Positions 23,381-35,299 of a stretch of DNA of 64,000 bases are shown one piece after another. The stretch lies in contig JAIGNY010000732.1 of the NCBI GenBank assembly GCA_020152595.1, positions 321,001 to 385,000 of the forward strand, given 5' to 3'. Positions within the stretch are counted from its first letter, which is position 1, and each line of letters begins with the position of its first letter. The translations under genes were made by a program, and so were the position numbers. This DNA comes from Chiridota heheva (lineage: Eukaryota > Echinodermata > Holothuroidea > Apodida > Chiridotidae). Below the pieces are notes generated by a model, which was not told where the DNA came from, did not search any database, and saw only the letters and a program-made list of their open reading frames with translations.

Positions 23381-26300
23381 CTCTTAACGTTCTGCATAGC
23401 TTGTTATAGCGATATGAACTTTTAACGTTCTGCACAGCTTGTTATAGCGATATGAACTCTTAACGTTCTGCACAGCTTGTCATAGCGATATGAACTCTTA
23501 ACGTTCTGCACAGCTTGTTATAGCAATATGAACTCTTAACGTTCTGCACAGCTTTTTATAGCGATATAAACTCTTAACGTTCTGCACAGCTTGTTATAGC
23601 GATATGAACTCTTAACGTTCTGCACAGCTTGTCATAGCGATATGAACTCTTAACGTTCTGCACAGCTTGTTATAGCGATATGAACTCTTAACGTTCTGCA
23701 CAGCTTGTCATAGCGATATGAACTCTTAACGTTCTGCACAGCTTGTTATAGCGATATGAACTCTTAACGTTCTGCACAGCTTGTCATAGCGATATGAACT
23801 CTTAACGTTCTGCACAGCTTGTTATAGCGATATGAACTCTTAACGTTCTGCACAGCTTGTCATAGCGATATGAACTCTTAACGTTCTGCACAGCTTGTCA
23901 TAGCGATATGAACTCTTAACGTTCTGCACAGCTTGTTATAGCGATATGAACTCTTAACGTTCTGCACAGCTTGTCATAGCGATATGAACTCTTAACGTTC
24001 TGCACAGCTTGTTATAGCGATATGAACTCTTAACGTTCTGCACAGCTTGTTATAGCGATATGAACTCTTAACGTTCTGCACAGCTTGTTATAGCGATATG
24101 AACTCTTAACGTTCTGCACAGCTTGTTATAGCGATATGAACTCTTAACGTTCTGCACAGCTTGTTATAGCGATATGAACTCTTAACGTTCTGCACAGCTT
24201 GTTATAGCGATATGAACTCTTAACGTTCTGCACAGCTTGTCATAGCGATATGAACTCTTAACGTTCTGCACAGCTTGTTATAGCGATATGAACTCTTAAC
24301 GTTCTGCACAGCTTGTTATAGTGATATGAACTCTTAACGTTCTGCACAGCTTGTCATAGCGATATGAACTCTTAACGTTCTGCACAGCTTGTCATAGCGA
24401 TATGAACTCTTAACGTTCTGCACAGCTTGTTATAGCGATATGAACTCTTAACGTTCTGCACAGCTTGTTATAGCGATATGAACTCTTAACGTTCTGCACA
24501 GCTTGTCATAGCGATATGAACTCTTAACGTTCTGCACAGGTTGTTATAGCGATATGAACTCTTAACGTTCTGCACAGCTTGTTATAGCGATATGAACTCT
24601 TAATGTTCTGCACAGCTTGTTATAGCGATATGAACTTTTAACGTTCTGCACAGCTTGTCATAGCGATATGAACTCTTAACGTTCTGCACAGGTTGTTATA
24701 GCGATATGAACTCTTAACGTTCTGCACAGCTTGTTATAGCGATATGAACTCTTAACGTTCTGCACAGCTTGTCATAGCGATATGAACTCTTAACGTTCTG
24801 CACAGGTTGTCATAGCGATATGAACTCTTAACGTTCTGCACAGCTTGTTATAGCGATATGAACTCTTAACATTCCGCACAGCTTGTTATAGCGATATGAA
24901 CTCTTAACGTTCTGCACAGCTTGTTATAGCGATATGAACTCTTAACGTTCTGCACAGCTTGTTATAGCGATATGAACTCTTAACGTTCTGCACAGCTTGT
25001 CATAGCGATATGAACTCTTAACGTTCTGCACAGCTTGTCATAGCGATATGAACTCTTAACGTTCTGCACAGCTTGTCATAGCGATATGAACTCTTAACGT
25101 TCTGCACAGCTTGTCATAGCGATATGAACTCTTAACGTTCTGCACAGCTTGTTATAGCGATATGAACTCTTAACGTTCTGCACAGCTTGTTATAGCGATA
25201 TGAACTCTTAACGTTCTGCACAGCTTGTTATAGCGATATGAACTCTTAACGTTCTGCACAGCTTGTTATAGCGATATGAACTCTTAACGTTCTGCACAGC
25301 TTGTTATAGCGATATGAACTCTTAACGTTCTGCACAGCTTGTTATAGCGATATGAACTCTTAACGTTCTGCACAGCTTGTTATAGCGATATGAACTCTTA
25401 ACGTTCTGCACAGCTTGTTATAGCGATATGAACTCTTAACGTTCTGCACAGCTTGTTATAGCGATATGAACTCTTAACGCGTTCTGCACAGCTTGTTATA
25501 GCGATATGAACTCTTAACGTTCTGCACAGCTTGTTATAGCGATATGAACTCTTAACGTTCTGCACAGCTTGTTATAGCGATATGAACTCTTAACGTTCTG
25601 CACAGCTTGTTATAGCGATATGAACTCTTAACGTTCTGCACAGCTTGTTATAGCGATATGAACTCTTAACGTTCTGCACAGCTTGTCATAGCGATATGAA
25701 CTCTTAACGTTCTGCACAGCTTGTCATAGCGATATGAACTCTTAACGTTCTGCACAGCTTGTCATAGCGATATGAACTCTTAACGTTCTGCACAGCTTGT
25801 CATAGCGATATGAACTCTTAACGTTCTGCACAGCTTGTCATAGCGATATGAACTCTTAACGTTCTGCACAGCTTGTTATAGCGATATGAACTCTTAACGT
25901 TCTGCACAGCTTGTTATAGCGATATGAACTCTTAACGTTCTGCACAGCTTGTTATAGCGATATGAACTCTTAACGTTCTGCACAGCTTGTTATAGCGATA
26001 TGAACTCTTAACGTTCTGCACAGCTTGTTATAGCGATATGAACTCTTAACGTTCTGCACAGCTTGTTATAGCGATATGAACTCTTAACGTTCTGCACAGC
26101 TTGTTATAGCGATATGAACTCTTAACGTTCTGCACAGCTTGTTATAGCGATATGAACTCTTAACGTTCTGCACAGCTTGTTATAGCGATATGAACTCTTA
26201 ACGTTCTGCACAGCTTGTTATAGCGATATGAACTCTTAACGTTCTGCACAGCTTGTCATAGCAATATGAACTCTTAACGTTCTGCACAGCTTGTCATAGC

Positions 26301-26620
26301 GATATGAACTCTTAACGTTCTGCACAGCTTGTCATAGCGATATGAACTCTTAACGTTCTGCACAGCTTGTTATAGCGATATGAACTCTTAACGTTCTGCA
26401 CAGCTTGTTATAGCGATATGAACTCTTAACGTTCTGCACAGCTTGTTATAGCGATATGAACTCTTAACGTTCTGCACAGCTTGTTATAGCGATATGAACT
26501 CTTAACGTTCTGCACAGCTTGTTATAGCGATATGAACTCTTAACGTTCTGCACAGCTTGTTATAGCGATATGAACTCTTAACGTTCTGCACAGCTTGTCA
26601 TAGCAATATGAACTCTTAAC
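23381..26620. repeat. 38-bp satellite array, about 85 copies
   Basis: Units read GATATGAACTCTTAACGTTC then TGCACAGCTTGTTATAGC. Copies are almost identical. Nearly all variation is one T/C choice in TTGTTATAG versus TTGTCATAG, which changes in runs along the array. Rare variants are CAGGTTG (24540, 24690, 24803), GCAATATG, GTGATATG, and one unit with an extra CG (AACGCGTTC, 25476). It lies in ULK4 intron 10-11. Confidence 0.98.
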
Positions 26621-27400
26621 ACATTTTCGGTCTACCTATAGCTGGCTTTACCTCCAAAATGAAGTTGAAAATCGCTGAATGAATAAAAGGACATGAACAT
26701 AGCCTAAAATATCTTACAAATACATCTCAGCAATGCAACCGGGATTTTAGTCCCTATAATACAGATAAAATGAACAAATGAATTTACCACTCACTCAGTG
26801 CTTCACAGACAAAGAACTTGCTGAATGTTTATCTTAGAATTAAAAATGGCCACATTTTCACATTCAAATGCGAGACACAGAACATTTGGCAATAAGTATG
26901 AAGAAAACCAGATTAATCCTGTAAATGTTGGCGATTATGATGAGATTCAAATCTAGACCACCATGATCCATGATCGTATGTGTATGTTCAGCGTAAGTTA
27001 CTGTATACTGTCTAACTGACTGTCGTACCGTAGCTACACACACTACCCATACAAGCTAAGCATAACATATAATGTTAGATATAAAAGTAATCAAAAACGA
27101 TATTCAGTCGTTTATATAAGTGGTTGGTTGTTGTTGTAGTTTTAAGATTGTAAAAAAAGAGAACTTTTTCAACAGCATAAATATTAGAAAGTTGTTCAAA
27201 ATTTAAAAAAAAACATCATTTGTTACCAAAATTACTACATGTTATCAGTCCTTTAAGGGGAAAAAGTTAATGAAGTAGTTTGATGTGATTAAAAACAAAT
27301 GATTTTTCCCTAAAGAGAGCATTGCATCAATTCATAACATATCAATCTTTTGTGTTTTCAGCAATGTATAAATGTTATCATAAAATCTTTAAGTGATTTA
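26621..27400. other. ULK4 intron 10-11, nothing recognised
   Basis: AT-rich, no exon and no clear element ends between the satellite and the family E elements. Confidence 0.35.
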
Positions 27401-27401
27401 A

Positions 27402-28231
27402 TGGTTGAAAGGATTACTTCAGTGGTCAAGCAAGTTCATCTTCGAAAGAGATTTTGTGCCTTAAAAACAATTGGATATGTCAAAAAAGTAGCAAAAGAGA
27501 GTCTAGTAAGGATTTTATAATTTGCCACCTGAAGAAAATATAAAAGGAAAAAAATCAAAAGGTAAAAAAAAAAAAAAAAAATTCTTTGAAATACATTAAT
27601 AAGTGAAGAAAATGAGGATGAGGGCGACAACATTTTACAGTAGACTTTCTACACCAGTCATTTATACACAAATGAAGACATCATTTTAAAGTTAATTATC
27701 TCCTTAAAGGATTAGTTCAGTGGTCAAGTAAGTCCATCTTATATAAAAGAAGACTTCAATAGAAACAAAATGGTGCAGAAAGCATTAAAAATCTTATTCC
27801 GTTAAAGAGATATTAAAGGATTAGTTCAGGGGTCAAGTAAGTCCATCTCATATAAAAGAAGACTTCAGTAGAAACAAAATGGTGAAAAAACGTGTAAAAA
27901 CGACTGAAATCAGACTACTTGTGATGTAACATACTCAGATTCTGATTTTGTCCTGCAGTTTTGAGGCTTAATAACCATTAAATTTGTCAGGAAAGTAGCA
28001 AAGCATATATATTCCATCTGAAGACAGTTCAAAGAAATATAATTCAAATGGTAAAAAAGTTAAATAAATTTTCTTTAAAATACATAAACAATTGTTAGGA
28101 ATGTGATGATGAGGGCGCCTACTTTCCATAGTTGACTTAATACACCAGTCATTTCTACAAAGATAAGACAAGCTTTGACCATAAATATCTCCTTAACGGA
28201 GTAAGATTTGTGAATGTTTTCTTCACCATTT
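27402..28231. mobile_element. MITE family E, left ends and body fragments
   Basis: Three left-type ends occur close together at 27405, 27707 and 27815, each like AAAGGATTAGTTCAGTGGTC followed by AAGTAAGTCCATCTTATATA. The GAAACAAAATGGTG motif follows the second and third; the first continues differently. Opposite ends (CTTGCTTGACCA(T/C)TGAACTA) are at 29375 and beyond. The interior segments 27610-27690 and 28100-28190 are related ('gatgagggcg', 'acaccagtcattt'), so several nested or duplicated copies are present. Confidence 0.6.
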
Positions 28232-29373
28232 TAATTGTTTGTTTGTTTGTTTGATGAGGGCTTAACGGCACCACAACAACGAAGGTCAAATTGTTCCTGA
28301 GAGGTCAGATCATTCTAGAGGTAGGAAGGAAAGAAAACAGGAAGAGAATGAGATTAATTCAAGAACAAAAATTCAGAAAGCTGTGATCGAGAGAGGAGGT
28401 GCATGGGTGAAACAAAAACAAAGTAGAGAGAGGGGGTTGAAGAGGAGAATTAAATATGGTTGTAGAGGGAAGCATGATGAAGGAAGGAGATCATTTTATC
28501 CAGAGGATTTTTCTGGAAGAACTTAGCAATTGACTTGTGGGGAGCGAGGCAAGCTCTGGGAAGGTTGTTCAGGGAGCAAGCAAGGAGAACGTGATGGATT
28601 CTGAGGGTGCAATGGCAATTGTTGCAGAGGGCTTGGGGGGAGCCAATAAGGAGGTGGGAGTGAGTGAGGTGAGTGTGATCTATTCTAAGATGGGTAATAT
28701 GAACGTTGTCAATACGTGAGAGGTTATTGATGGTGGGTTTGATCGAAATGGTGGGCTGGATGACGTGGAGTTTGTTAGCAATTTGGTAATTCCATGAGGT
28801 TTGCCAGTGGTCATGAACAAGGGAAGTGATAAGCGGTTTGAAGTCAGAGAAGGTTTTAGAAAAGGGGTAGGGGGTTGAGGGCAAGTTGAGCTGGCAAGCC
28901 CTGTCATTGCCAGGGATGCCAACATGGCTGCAGAAGATAAGAACACTTTTCCTGCAGAGGGTGGGCGAAAGGAGTTTCCAGGGGAGGAGGTGGGATGTGA
29001 AATTATCCCATTTAAGGTTGAGTAAAGAAGTAAGAACAAGTCGGAAAAATGGCTGGAGTACTCCAGTTGAGGGCAAAAGAATGGCCTTTGCCTCGGCTGA
29101 AAAGATGGATGAGTAGTCGGGAAGTCTGCTACTGAGGGTAATGTCTTGGATGACGGCAGCAGCGGCTGTCTTGTTGCCTTCCTTGGAGCCATCAGTATAG
29201 ATGGAGGTGTAATTTGAGAGTTGGTCTTTGATTTGGTTGTGGAGATTGACGAAAAGGTTAGGGTGGGTTTGGGTTTTGTGATGAGTGGAGAGGCCCAGGT
29301 AGATAGAAGGGAGGGGTTGGCCCAAGAAGGAAAAGTGGGCCAGGAGAAGGTGCCGAAAGTGGTCTTCTTTCAT
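28232..29373 (-). mobile_element. non-LTR retrotransposon fragment with RNase H and zinc-knuckle remnants
   Basis: The minus-strand frame 29373-28450 (307 codons) has the RNase H start YTDGSKEGNKTAAAAVIQ, the AEAKA block with the catalytic Glu, SHVGIPGNDRA, and a distal CNNCHC...H...C knuckle after RIDHTHLTHSHLL. This arrangement is that of I/Jockey-like non-LTR elements with a C-terminal RNase H. The middle of the RNase H (the DSKS Asp region) is scrambled by frameshifts, so it is not active. The 3' end is a (AAAC)n tail at 28232-28250. The reverse transcriptase is missing (5' truncation). It is inserted in family E sequence. Confidence 0.8.
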
Positions 29374-29735
29374 ATAAGATGAACTTGCTTGACCATTGAA
29401 CTAATCCTTTAACTTATCCTCTGATTAACTTGCTTGACCACTGAACTTATCGTTTAACTTATCCTTTGATGAAGTTGCTTGACCACTGAACTAATTATTT
29501 AACTTATCCTCTGATGAGCTTGCTTGACCACTAAACTTATCCTTTAACTCATTCTCTGATGAACTTGCTTGACCACTAAACTAATCCTTTAACTTTACCT
29601 CTGATGAGCTTGCTTGACCACTAAACTTATCCTTTAACTTATCCTCTAATGACCTTGCTTGACCACTGAACCTATCCTTTAACTTATCCTCTGATGAACT
29701 TGCTTGACCACTGAACTAACCCTTAACTTATCCTC
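29369..29735. repeat. 46-bp tandem array derived from a family E end
   Basis: About seven copies of CTTGCTTGACCACTGAACTA plus ATCCTTTAACTTATCCTCTG and a short linker. The first copy is the natural right end of the family E element, so the terminal inverted repeat itself has been expanded. The array stops about 20 bp before the exon 10 donor side (29759). Confidence 0.8.
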
Positions 29736-29758
29736 TGATATACAGTATATCAACTCAC

Positions 29759-30004
29759 CAGCTTAGACTTGATAGCTGCACCAGCCACTTGCTCATTGCT
29801 GCAGATAACAGCAGCATAATTCAGCAGCTGCAGCTTGATTCGCTGATCACTTGCTGTTTTATCTTTAATCTTCAGCAGTGCATCTGCTAATGTGTTGAGG
29901 AATATCAGCAGGTCAGCATAAGACAGCTTTGTAAGCTTGTCCGTGGATTGTGTTGAGATTGGGAGGGATTTGGAATCAAACTTTAATGATGCTGGTTTCT
30001 GGAT
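29759..30004 (-). CDS. ULK4: ULK4 coding exon 10 (residues 445-526)
   Basis: Bounded by TCTATAG|ATCCAG and AAGCTG|GTGAGT. The 82 codons are fully open: IQKPASLKFDSKSLPISTQS, then ...DKLTKLSYADLLIFLNTLAD, ...IKLQLLNYAAVICSNEQVAG and AAIKSKL. This matches vertebrate VKFDAKILHLPTYSVDKL and LNLLCYLCVVAGHQEVA, the start of the C-terminal helical-repeat region. Confidence 0.93.
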
Positions 30005-31080
30005 CTATAGAAGAAAAGAAGAATAAGCAAATTGTTGGAATAACATTTTAACACTAAGAGGAATATTCCAACTAATATGGTAGAGGAGTCTATTACTGTA
30101 TTTGACATAATAAGTACCACAAAACCAGAATAGTGCCATTTTTTACCGCCTAAGATTCTTTCTAATATGCACCCATGCTCAGGAGTCGCAAACTGTTCGA
30201 ATAGCACTGCACTAGCACTAGCATTACACAAATATATGGGAATTGCATGGTTCTAGCTCTACATATAACCTACACAAAACCATCACTTTTTGAAAATCTT
30301 GAGCTATGACTACTAACGTACCTAAAAAAGAAAGACACGGAACTTGCATATTGAAGACATACGTGCATGCAATTATCATTTATTGATATTGGGATATGTT
30401 AGCAGTAAAAAAAATGTTGGGTGGGGGCTCAATAGAGCATGGGCACTGATTACGACGAATACAGTACATGGTAAAAGGCTATCCTATAATAAGAGGACTA
30501 TTGCAAAAGATATCGGTAAAAAAAAATGTGGATATCTCATTCCGTCTAGGAATTATTGCATTTCAAAGATTTCACCAGTGTGTTGAATGACCTTGCAGTG
30601 ATGTCATAATCGCAGATCCAAGACGATTCTTGATGTATTTCCATTAACTGAAAATTCTTGTTTTTTACTTGAAGTGTAAGGTACATGAACAGATAGCCAA
30701 AAAATATTCTTGCAAAGTGCATGTTACAATACCCCACCTCAATGATTACACCAAAAAATGTTTCCAATAACTTACAGAGGCAATAGATTTTCTCAGAAAT
30801 AAATAAACATGAATATGCAAAAGTGATGAAATAAAATTGCCTTTTTCTATATTTTCTTTTATTTATGGCATTTCAGGCTGACCACCCTTGCGTTTATCCT
30901 CTAATTCATATTGAACTGACCTTATAAACTCAAAGCTTCAAGTACTAATAGCACAAAAAGGAATGTTTATTTTAAATTATATATGCCAGTCAACAAAGTC
31001 TTTCAGAAATATTTCATGGACCACAAGTGTTTGGTAATTTTAGGACTCAATAAAAAATATCCTTTAAGGTTATGGAGCAA
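30005..31080. other. ULK4 intron 9-10, part; small repeat fragments only
   Basis: Contains scattered copies of the 'cgacataataag/gggcactgattacgacgaatacagtac' fragment (30105-30200, 30420-30475) shared with 21470 and 34040-34370. No exon seen. Confidence 0.35.
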
Positions 31081-31560
31081 TTAACCTTCTCTGTTTAATG
31101 ATTGACAGCTTGTTTTAACCAATCACCCCACAAATTTGCTTAGCAACAAAATCTGCATAACTAAGTGTGGGCAAACATCCTAAACGGTACTGGTACAGTG
31201 CAGCTAGCTAATGGCACGTGTCATGCAGTCAATGCAACTTATTTGTACAAAACAAATTTCTGCACACACAGACTGAGTGACGGCAAAATGGTGAACAAAA
31301 ATTACGCTTAAGAGCCCGCTGCGGGCTTTGTAAATCTGATTGCTGTTACCCAGAATAGTTGGCAAACTGAATTTTGTTTATCCTATTTGCTAAATACTCT
31401 AAAGATCCGGAGAAGTGCCATAAATGAATCAAAGCTTCCGTCAGGCCTCGCAAACATCTAAATGTGAACGTATTGGTAATGCACAATTGCGGATTTGAGG
31501 TTTGTTTGCCCCACATAGTTACTGCATTGCTATGGTGGCCATGGCTTATTTGAAAACCTG
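31080..31560 (+). pseudogene. THAP-like zinc-finger remnant, copy 1
   Basis: After ATGGTGAACAAAAATT the plus strand, one frame over, reads RARCGLCKSDCCYPE, a stop, then ILFI, KDPEKCHK, a stop, HLNVNVLVMHNCGFEVCLP. The C-x2-C start, the spacing and the KDPEKC block recall the first half of a THAP zinc finger, a DNA-binding domain often found in transposon-derived genes. Stops and a frame break make it non-functional. A homologous inverted copy, including flanks, is at 46960-47420. Confidence 0.5.
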
Positions 31561-32265
31561 GAAAAGATAATTAATCTACAAAATTGATTTTCTTCAAAGA
31601 AACACCTTGGTACTTTTTTGACGAGTTGTGAATTAATTCTGGAATAATTATCTCAACTTCTGCAATCCATAAATCAAGTTCATTCATTGAAGTCTTAAAA
31701 ACTTAAGTCTTTGTTTAATTTGCTCTTTTCTTGAAAAATATGAATTTCAATTATCAATGTTCGTCTGTTTTTGGTTTAATTTGACTACAAAGAAGGGAAA
31801 TCAATATTTATACATATAAAACATGTTTTACAATTGCCATGCTTCTGACATATTTTTCATCTGTAAATTTTACAAAAATCATTAGCTTGTAAAACTAAGA
31901 AACACAATTATTCAACCTTTAAATACAAGTTTTGTAAGAATGATGATATCTTATCTATTCTTTGATCATGATATCATTGTCAGCAAATTACAGCATGTTT
32001 AAAATCATTATTTTCAATCAGAATGGGCAGAATACGTACAGAAGAAAAGAAACCACTTTGGGGGAAAAGGAACCACTTTGGGGATAAAGTGGATGCTTTT
32101 CTTCAATTTTACATCACAGATTCACTCAAATGTACATGGTGACTTGTTCATGGTGACTTGTTCAACTGACTTCAACCTAACAACCAAAAATCACAAAAGA
32201 TTGTTTTAAAACTAAAACACATCCCTGTCTCATCTTTCACTTTGTGTCTTAAAAACCTTGGGTAC
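31561..32265. other. ULK4 intron 9-10, exon-proximal part, nothing recognised
   Basis: AT-rich. There is a small duplication, GAAACCACTTTGGGG / GGAACCACTTTGGGG, at 32050-32090. Confidence 0.35.
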
Positions 32266-32458
32266 CTTAGGATTGTCCACAATCTGAGCTACCATCAGAT
32301 CCCACACCGTGTACACCAGGTCACTGGCAGCCTGGGCATCCTGGTTCTCCTCATCAACATCCTTTGCTTCACCACCATTGTGTATCCTCCCTTTTCTACT
32401 GGGCGTTGATGGTTCGACTGATGGCACATCATTGTTCACGGCAGGAGACGACCTTGAG
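32266..32458 (-). CDS. ULK4: ULK4 coding exon 9 (residues 380-444)
   Basis: The acceptor is ACATTCAG|CTCAAGG; the alternative upstream CAG gives the wrong phase. Encodes an acidic/polar linker ending SDLVYTVWDLMVAQIVDNPK, equivalent to vertebrate ELIYTDSDLVVTPIIDNPK. The donor CCTAAG|GTACCC gives exactly nine residues from here to the next KF, as in human. It ends in phase 0. Confidence 0.88.
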
Positions 32459-33321
32459 CTGAATGTTGTCAGATGGGAAAAAACGACTGAAAATTAAACT
32501 CCAAACTAAGATTAGGATAAAATGTAACAAAGAGAAATGAGCTAATATAGAAACTTTATAAAGAAAATAGATATAGAAAATTTAGAAATTCTAAGCAACC
32601 ATAAGTCATAATATAAAAAGTCTGAAGATTTCTCTTTTTTTCACACTTTTTCAAAACTTTTCACAGACAACTAACTAACAACAATAGTAAAATTGTCAGT
32701 GCATACAGAAGTACTTGAATATTGGAACAATATTTTATAACCAAGTTCGGAAACTTTAGCTCAAATGTACATGAACATGTTGTCTCTACTCATCCATATA
32801 AGTTTAAAAGAGTCATTACAAACTTTCAAAAGAAACGGGGACATATACTGAATCACTTAATACTCAAACCTAATATGACGTAAGTCACATTCCACGCCAG
32901 CAGCCACAAGGGGCTCATCCAAGCAAATGAAGCCCCTTCAGTGCCCTTCAGATCTCACCATATTTATCTGTTGTAAATTTGACTTTTGGTGAAATAGAGT
33001 TTAAGAAGAACCCTAAACTTTCTAGAAATTTTTTATTAAAATATTTGATTTTGAAAACAATAAAATAAGCAACAATTCTGGGGCTCTCCAATCATTTTGA
33101 TCAAGCAGGCATGGAGTCAAAGATGGAATCGACAGTTTCTACTGCTAAATGATCACGATATGTCCCCATTCAATACCGTCATTGAAGAATTTTGCCCCAT
33201 ATAAAGCCATCATAGGGCCACCCAAAATGACATTTTTAAAGCTTCAGGTGATTTGCAATAAAAGTGTATCCAATACAAACAAAGCCCCTTCCAAACCCTG
33301 TCCAGAAGACTGCATTCTCAC
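32459..33321. other. ULK4 intron 8-9, nothing recognised
   Basis: No open exon, no repeat structure visible by eye. Confidence 0.35.
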
Positions 33322-33494
33322 CTAAGAGTAAAGTGAGCTTCTCTTGCAGTTTGTTCCTTGGTATCTGGTGAGGTCATAGGATGGTTGCTATGGTAATGTT
33401 GATCAGAGAAACTCTTGTGCCCTGTTGCATCATTTGAAAGTGACTGCCTTGACACCGGTCTTCCGTCTGGAGATAATGTTACAAGCATCACTTG
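33322..33494 (-). CDS. ULK4: ULK4 coding exon 8 (residues 323-379, linker)
   Basis: Bounded by ATTTTCCAG|CAAGTGATG and CTTAG|GTGAGA. Only phase 0 is open; it gives a Ser/His/Asn-rich linker starting QVMLVTLSPDGRPVSRQSLS and ending TAREAHFTL plus two bases. Vertebrate ULK4 also has a poorly conserved linker here, so identity rests on position, splice sites and phase. A 42-bp tandem array starts about 30 bp from the acceptor inside the intron. Confidence 0.8.
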
Positions 33495-33524
33495 CTGGAA
33501 AATTGAGGGAAACAATTTAAGCAA

Positions 33525-33815
33525 CGATTATATATTATGTATCAGACATAATAACTTATGTTTCTACAGTTATATATTATGTACTAGACATAATAACTTA
33601 TGTTTCTACAGTTATATATTATGTATCAGACATAATAACTTGTTTCTACAGTTATATATTATGTATCAGACATAATAACTTATGTTTCTACAGTTATATA
33701 TTATGTATCAGACATAATAACTTATGTTTCTACAGTTATATATTATGTATCAGACATAATAACTTATGTTTCTACAGTTATATATTATGTATCAGACATA
33801 ATAAACTATGTTTCT
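33525..33815. repeat. 42-bp tandem array, about 7 copies
   Basis: Units contain TATATTATGTATCAGACATA then ATAACTTATGTTTCTACAGT. Copies are close to identical; one lacks TATG in ACTTATGTTT and one has TACTAGAC. It starts about 30 bp upstream (in transcription) of the exon 8 acceptor, so it occupies the branch-point neighbourhood. Confidence 0.95.
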
Positions 33816-34747
33816 GTCTTACTTTGAGAACATTTCACAAGGAAACACTCAATCAGTCAATATGTTCCACCAATGCTCATTGTATGAATTCAAGCATCCC
33901 TTTGCATTATGATTGGAAAATAAAGTTTTTCTGTAATAGACAAATACAAAATACAAAAATTGTTCTACCAATCATCATGAAACTGGCTTAACTTCTAATG
34001 TTTTGTGAAATATGGCTTTAATTTATACATTAATCACATTCCCATATTCGACATAATAAGCCCCAGACGCTTACAAAAGTAATTTCAAAAATCAATTTTA
34101 GGCCCAAAGTTTTTTCCTAATACTGTAAGCACCCACGTTCCACGGCCGCATACAGATTGCTATTAGAACTGCATTGACTGAACTTGTTCTAAACCAGCCC
34201 CACAATAACCACTACAAAAAAATCATCAGCATCAGACATAAAATAAGCAAAAAATGTAACAAAATTTATTTTAAATCTTTAAATCAAACAAATAAATTAT
34301 GTTATCATTCAAAAAGTGTTGGGTGGGCACTTATTACAGCCGGGGCGCTTAATATGTTGAATACAGTATTTTAATCCACTTCACCACCTCAATGTGAAAA
34401 ACCATTTAGGTTAAAACTAGGTTAAACTGATTGCATAAATCATACATTAGTGAATGAAAACAACTCAAATTGGCACTGGATTTGCCACCAAATTGATCTC
34501 GTCTAGGTGTGTCAGATAAGTTAGGCCTAAAAAAATACCTTGTTTGTTTACTCTTTTGTGTGGAAAATTGTAAGGGAGAGGAGGGGGAAGGGGGGGTAGT
34601 TTGTTTTTCTCCATAGATCATTGAAATGGAATCTTTCATCATGACGCTTGTGATCACGACTCAGGGTTTGGTGTCAAGAACACTCATACGACATTTTTCA
34701 GGTTGTTGGTTCCTTTTACTTTGCTCAGTTTTTATATCTCACTTATG
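33816..34747. other. ULK4 intron 7-8, small repeat fragments
   Basis: The segment 34040-34370 is bounded by CGACATAATAAGCCCC and GCGCTTAATATGTTGAATAC. It resembles fragments at 21470 and 30105-30475, perhaps another short inverted-end element. No exon. Confidence 0.35.
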
Positions 34748-35299
34748 CATTTTGTGATTTGGTTTGGTTTGTTGAAGTTTAATGGCACCGCGCCAGTCAA
34801 AGTCAAATGTGCCAAGAGGGTATTAATAAATAATGGTGTAAGAGTAAGGATAGTGAGGAGATGGAAGGTTTGTAAGGGAGATAAAGGGGGAAAACTTAAT
34901 GTTGAAAAAAAAGTTAGGTGAAAAGAATGGGGTGTGTAAGGTTAGGTGTAGAAGGTGAGGAGGGGAGGAGATTATATGTGGTGGAAGAGGTTGTTGTTCC
35001 GAAGAAAGTTAAAGATGTTTGAGGAATAATTGTTTTCAAATAGGTCCGAGATTGAGGATAGTGAGGAGAGAAGAGATCTGGAGTTCTGGCATAAAGGACA
35101 GGTCAAGAAAATATGCTTGACGGAGAGATCGATGTTGCCAAAGGGGCAGAGATGGGCAGGGGTCCGGATTAGAGATGTGAGTGAGTAAGAGAGGAGTGGC
35201 CGAGGCGAATGCGGGTGACAACGATGTCTTCCCTGCGGTTGCAACTATGCAGAGGGATGTTGGTCCCGACTTTGGGTTTGATGGTGTAAAGTTTATTAC
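34748..35299 (-). mobile_element. non-LTR retrotransposon 3' fragment (5'-truncated)
   Basis: Minus-strand coding remnant: NRREDIVVTRIRLGHSSLTH, then a knuckle-like CPFGNIDLSVKHIFLTCP and an end FNFLRNNNLFHHI*. The 3' UTR ends CATCAACAAACC-type (here CTTCAACAAACCAAACCAAA). It is the same family as 35300-36345 and 47715-48378. Confidence 0.8.

Noticed and set aside
23381-26620. Possible CRISPR-like array of regular 38-bp repeats
   Set aside because: No spacers: units are directly adjacent, the genome is eukaryotic, and variation is single-base. It is a satellite.
28450-29373. 307-codon frame as a host gene
   Set aside because: YTDGSK, AEAKA and SHVGIPGN motifs plus the zinc-knuckle end identify a retrotransposon RNase H remnant with a scrambled middle.
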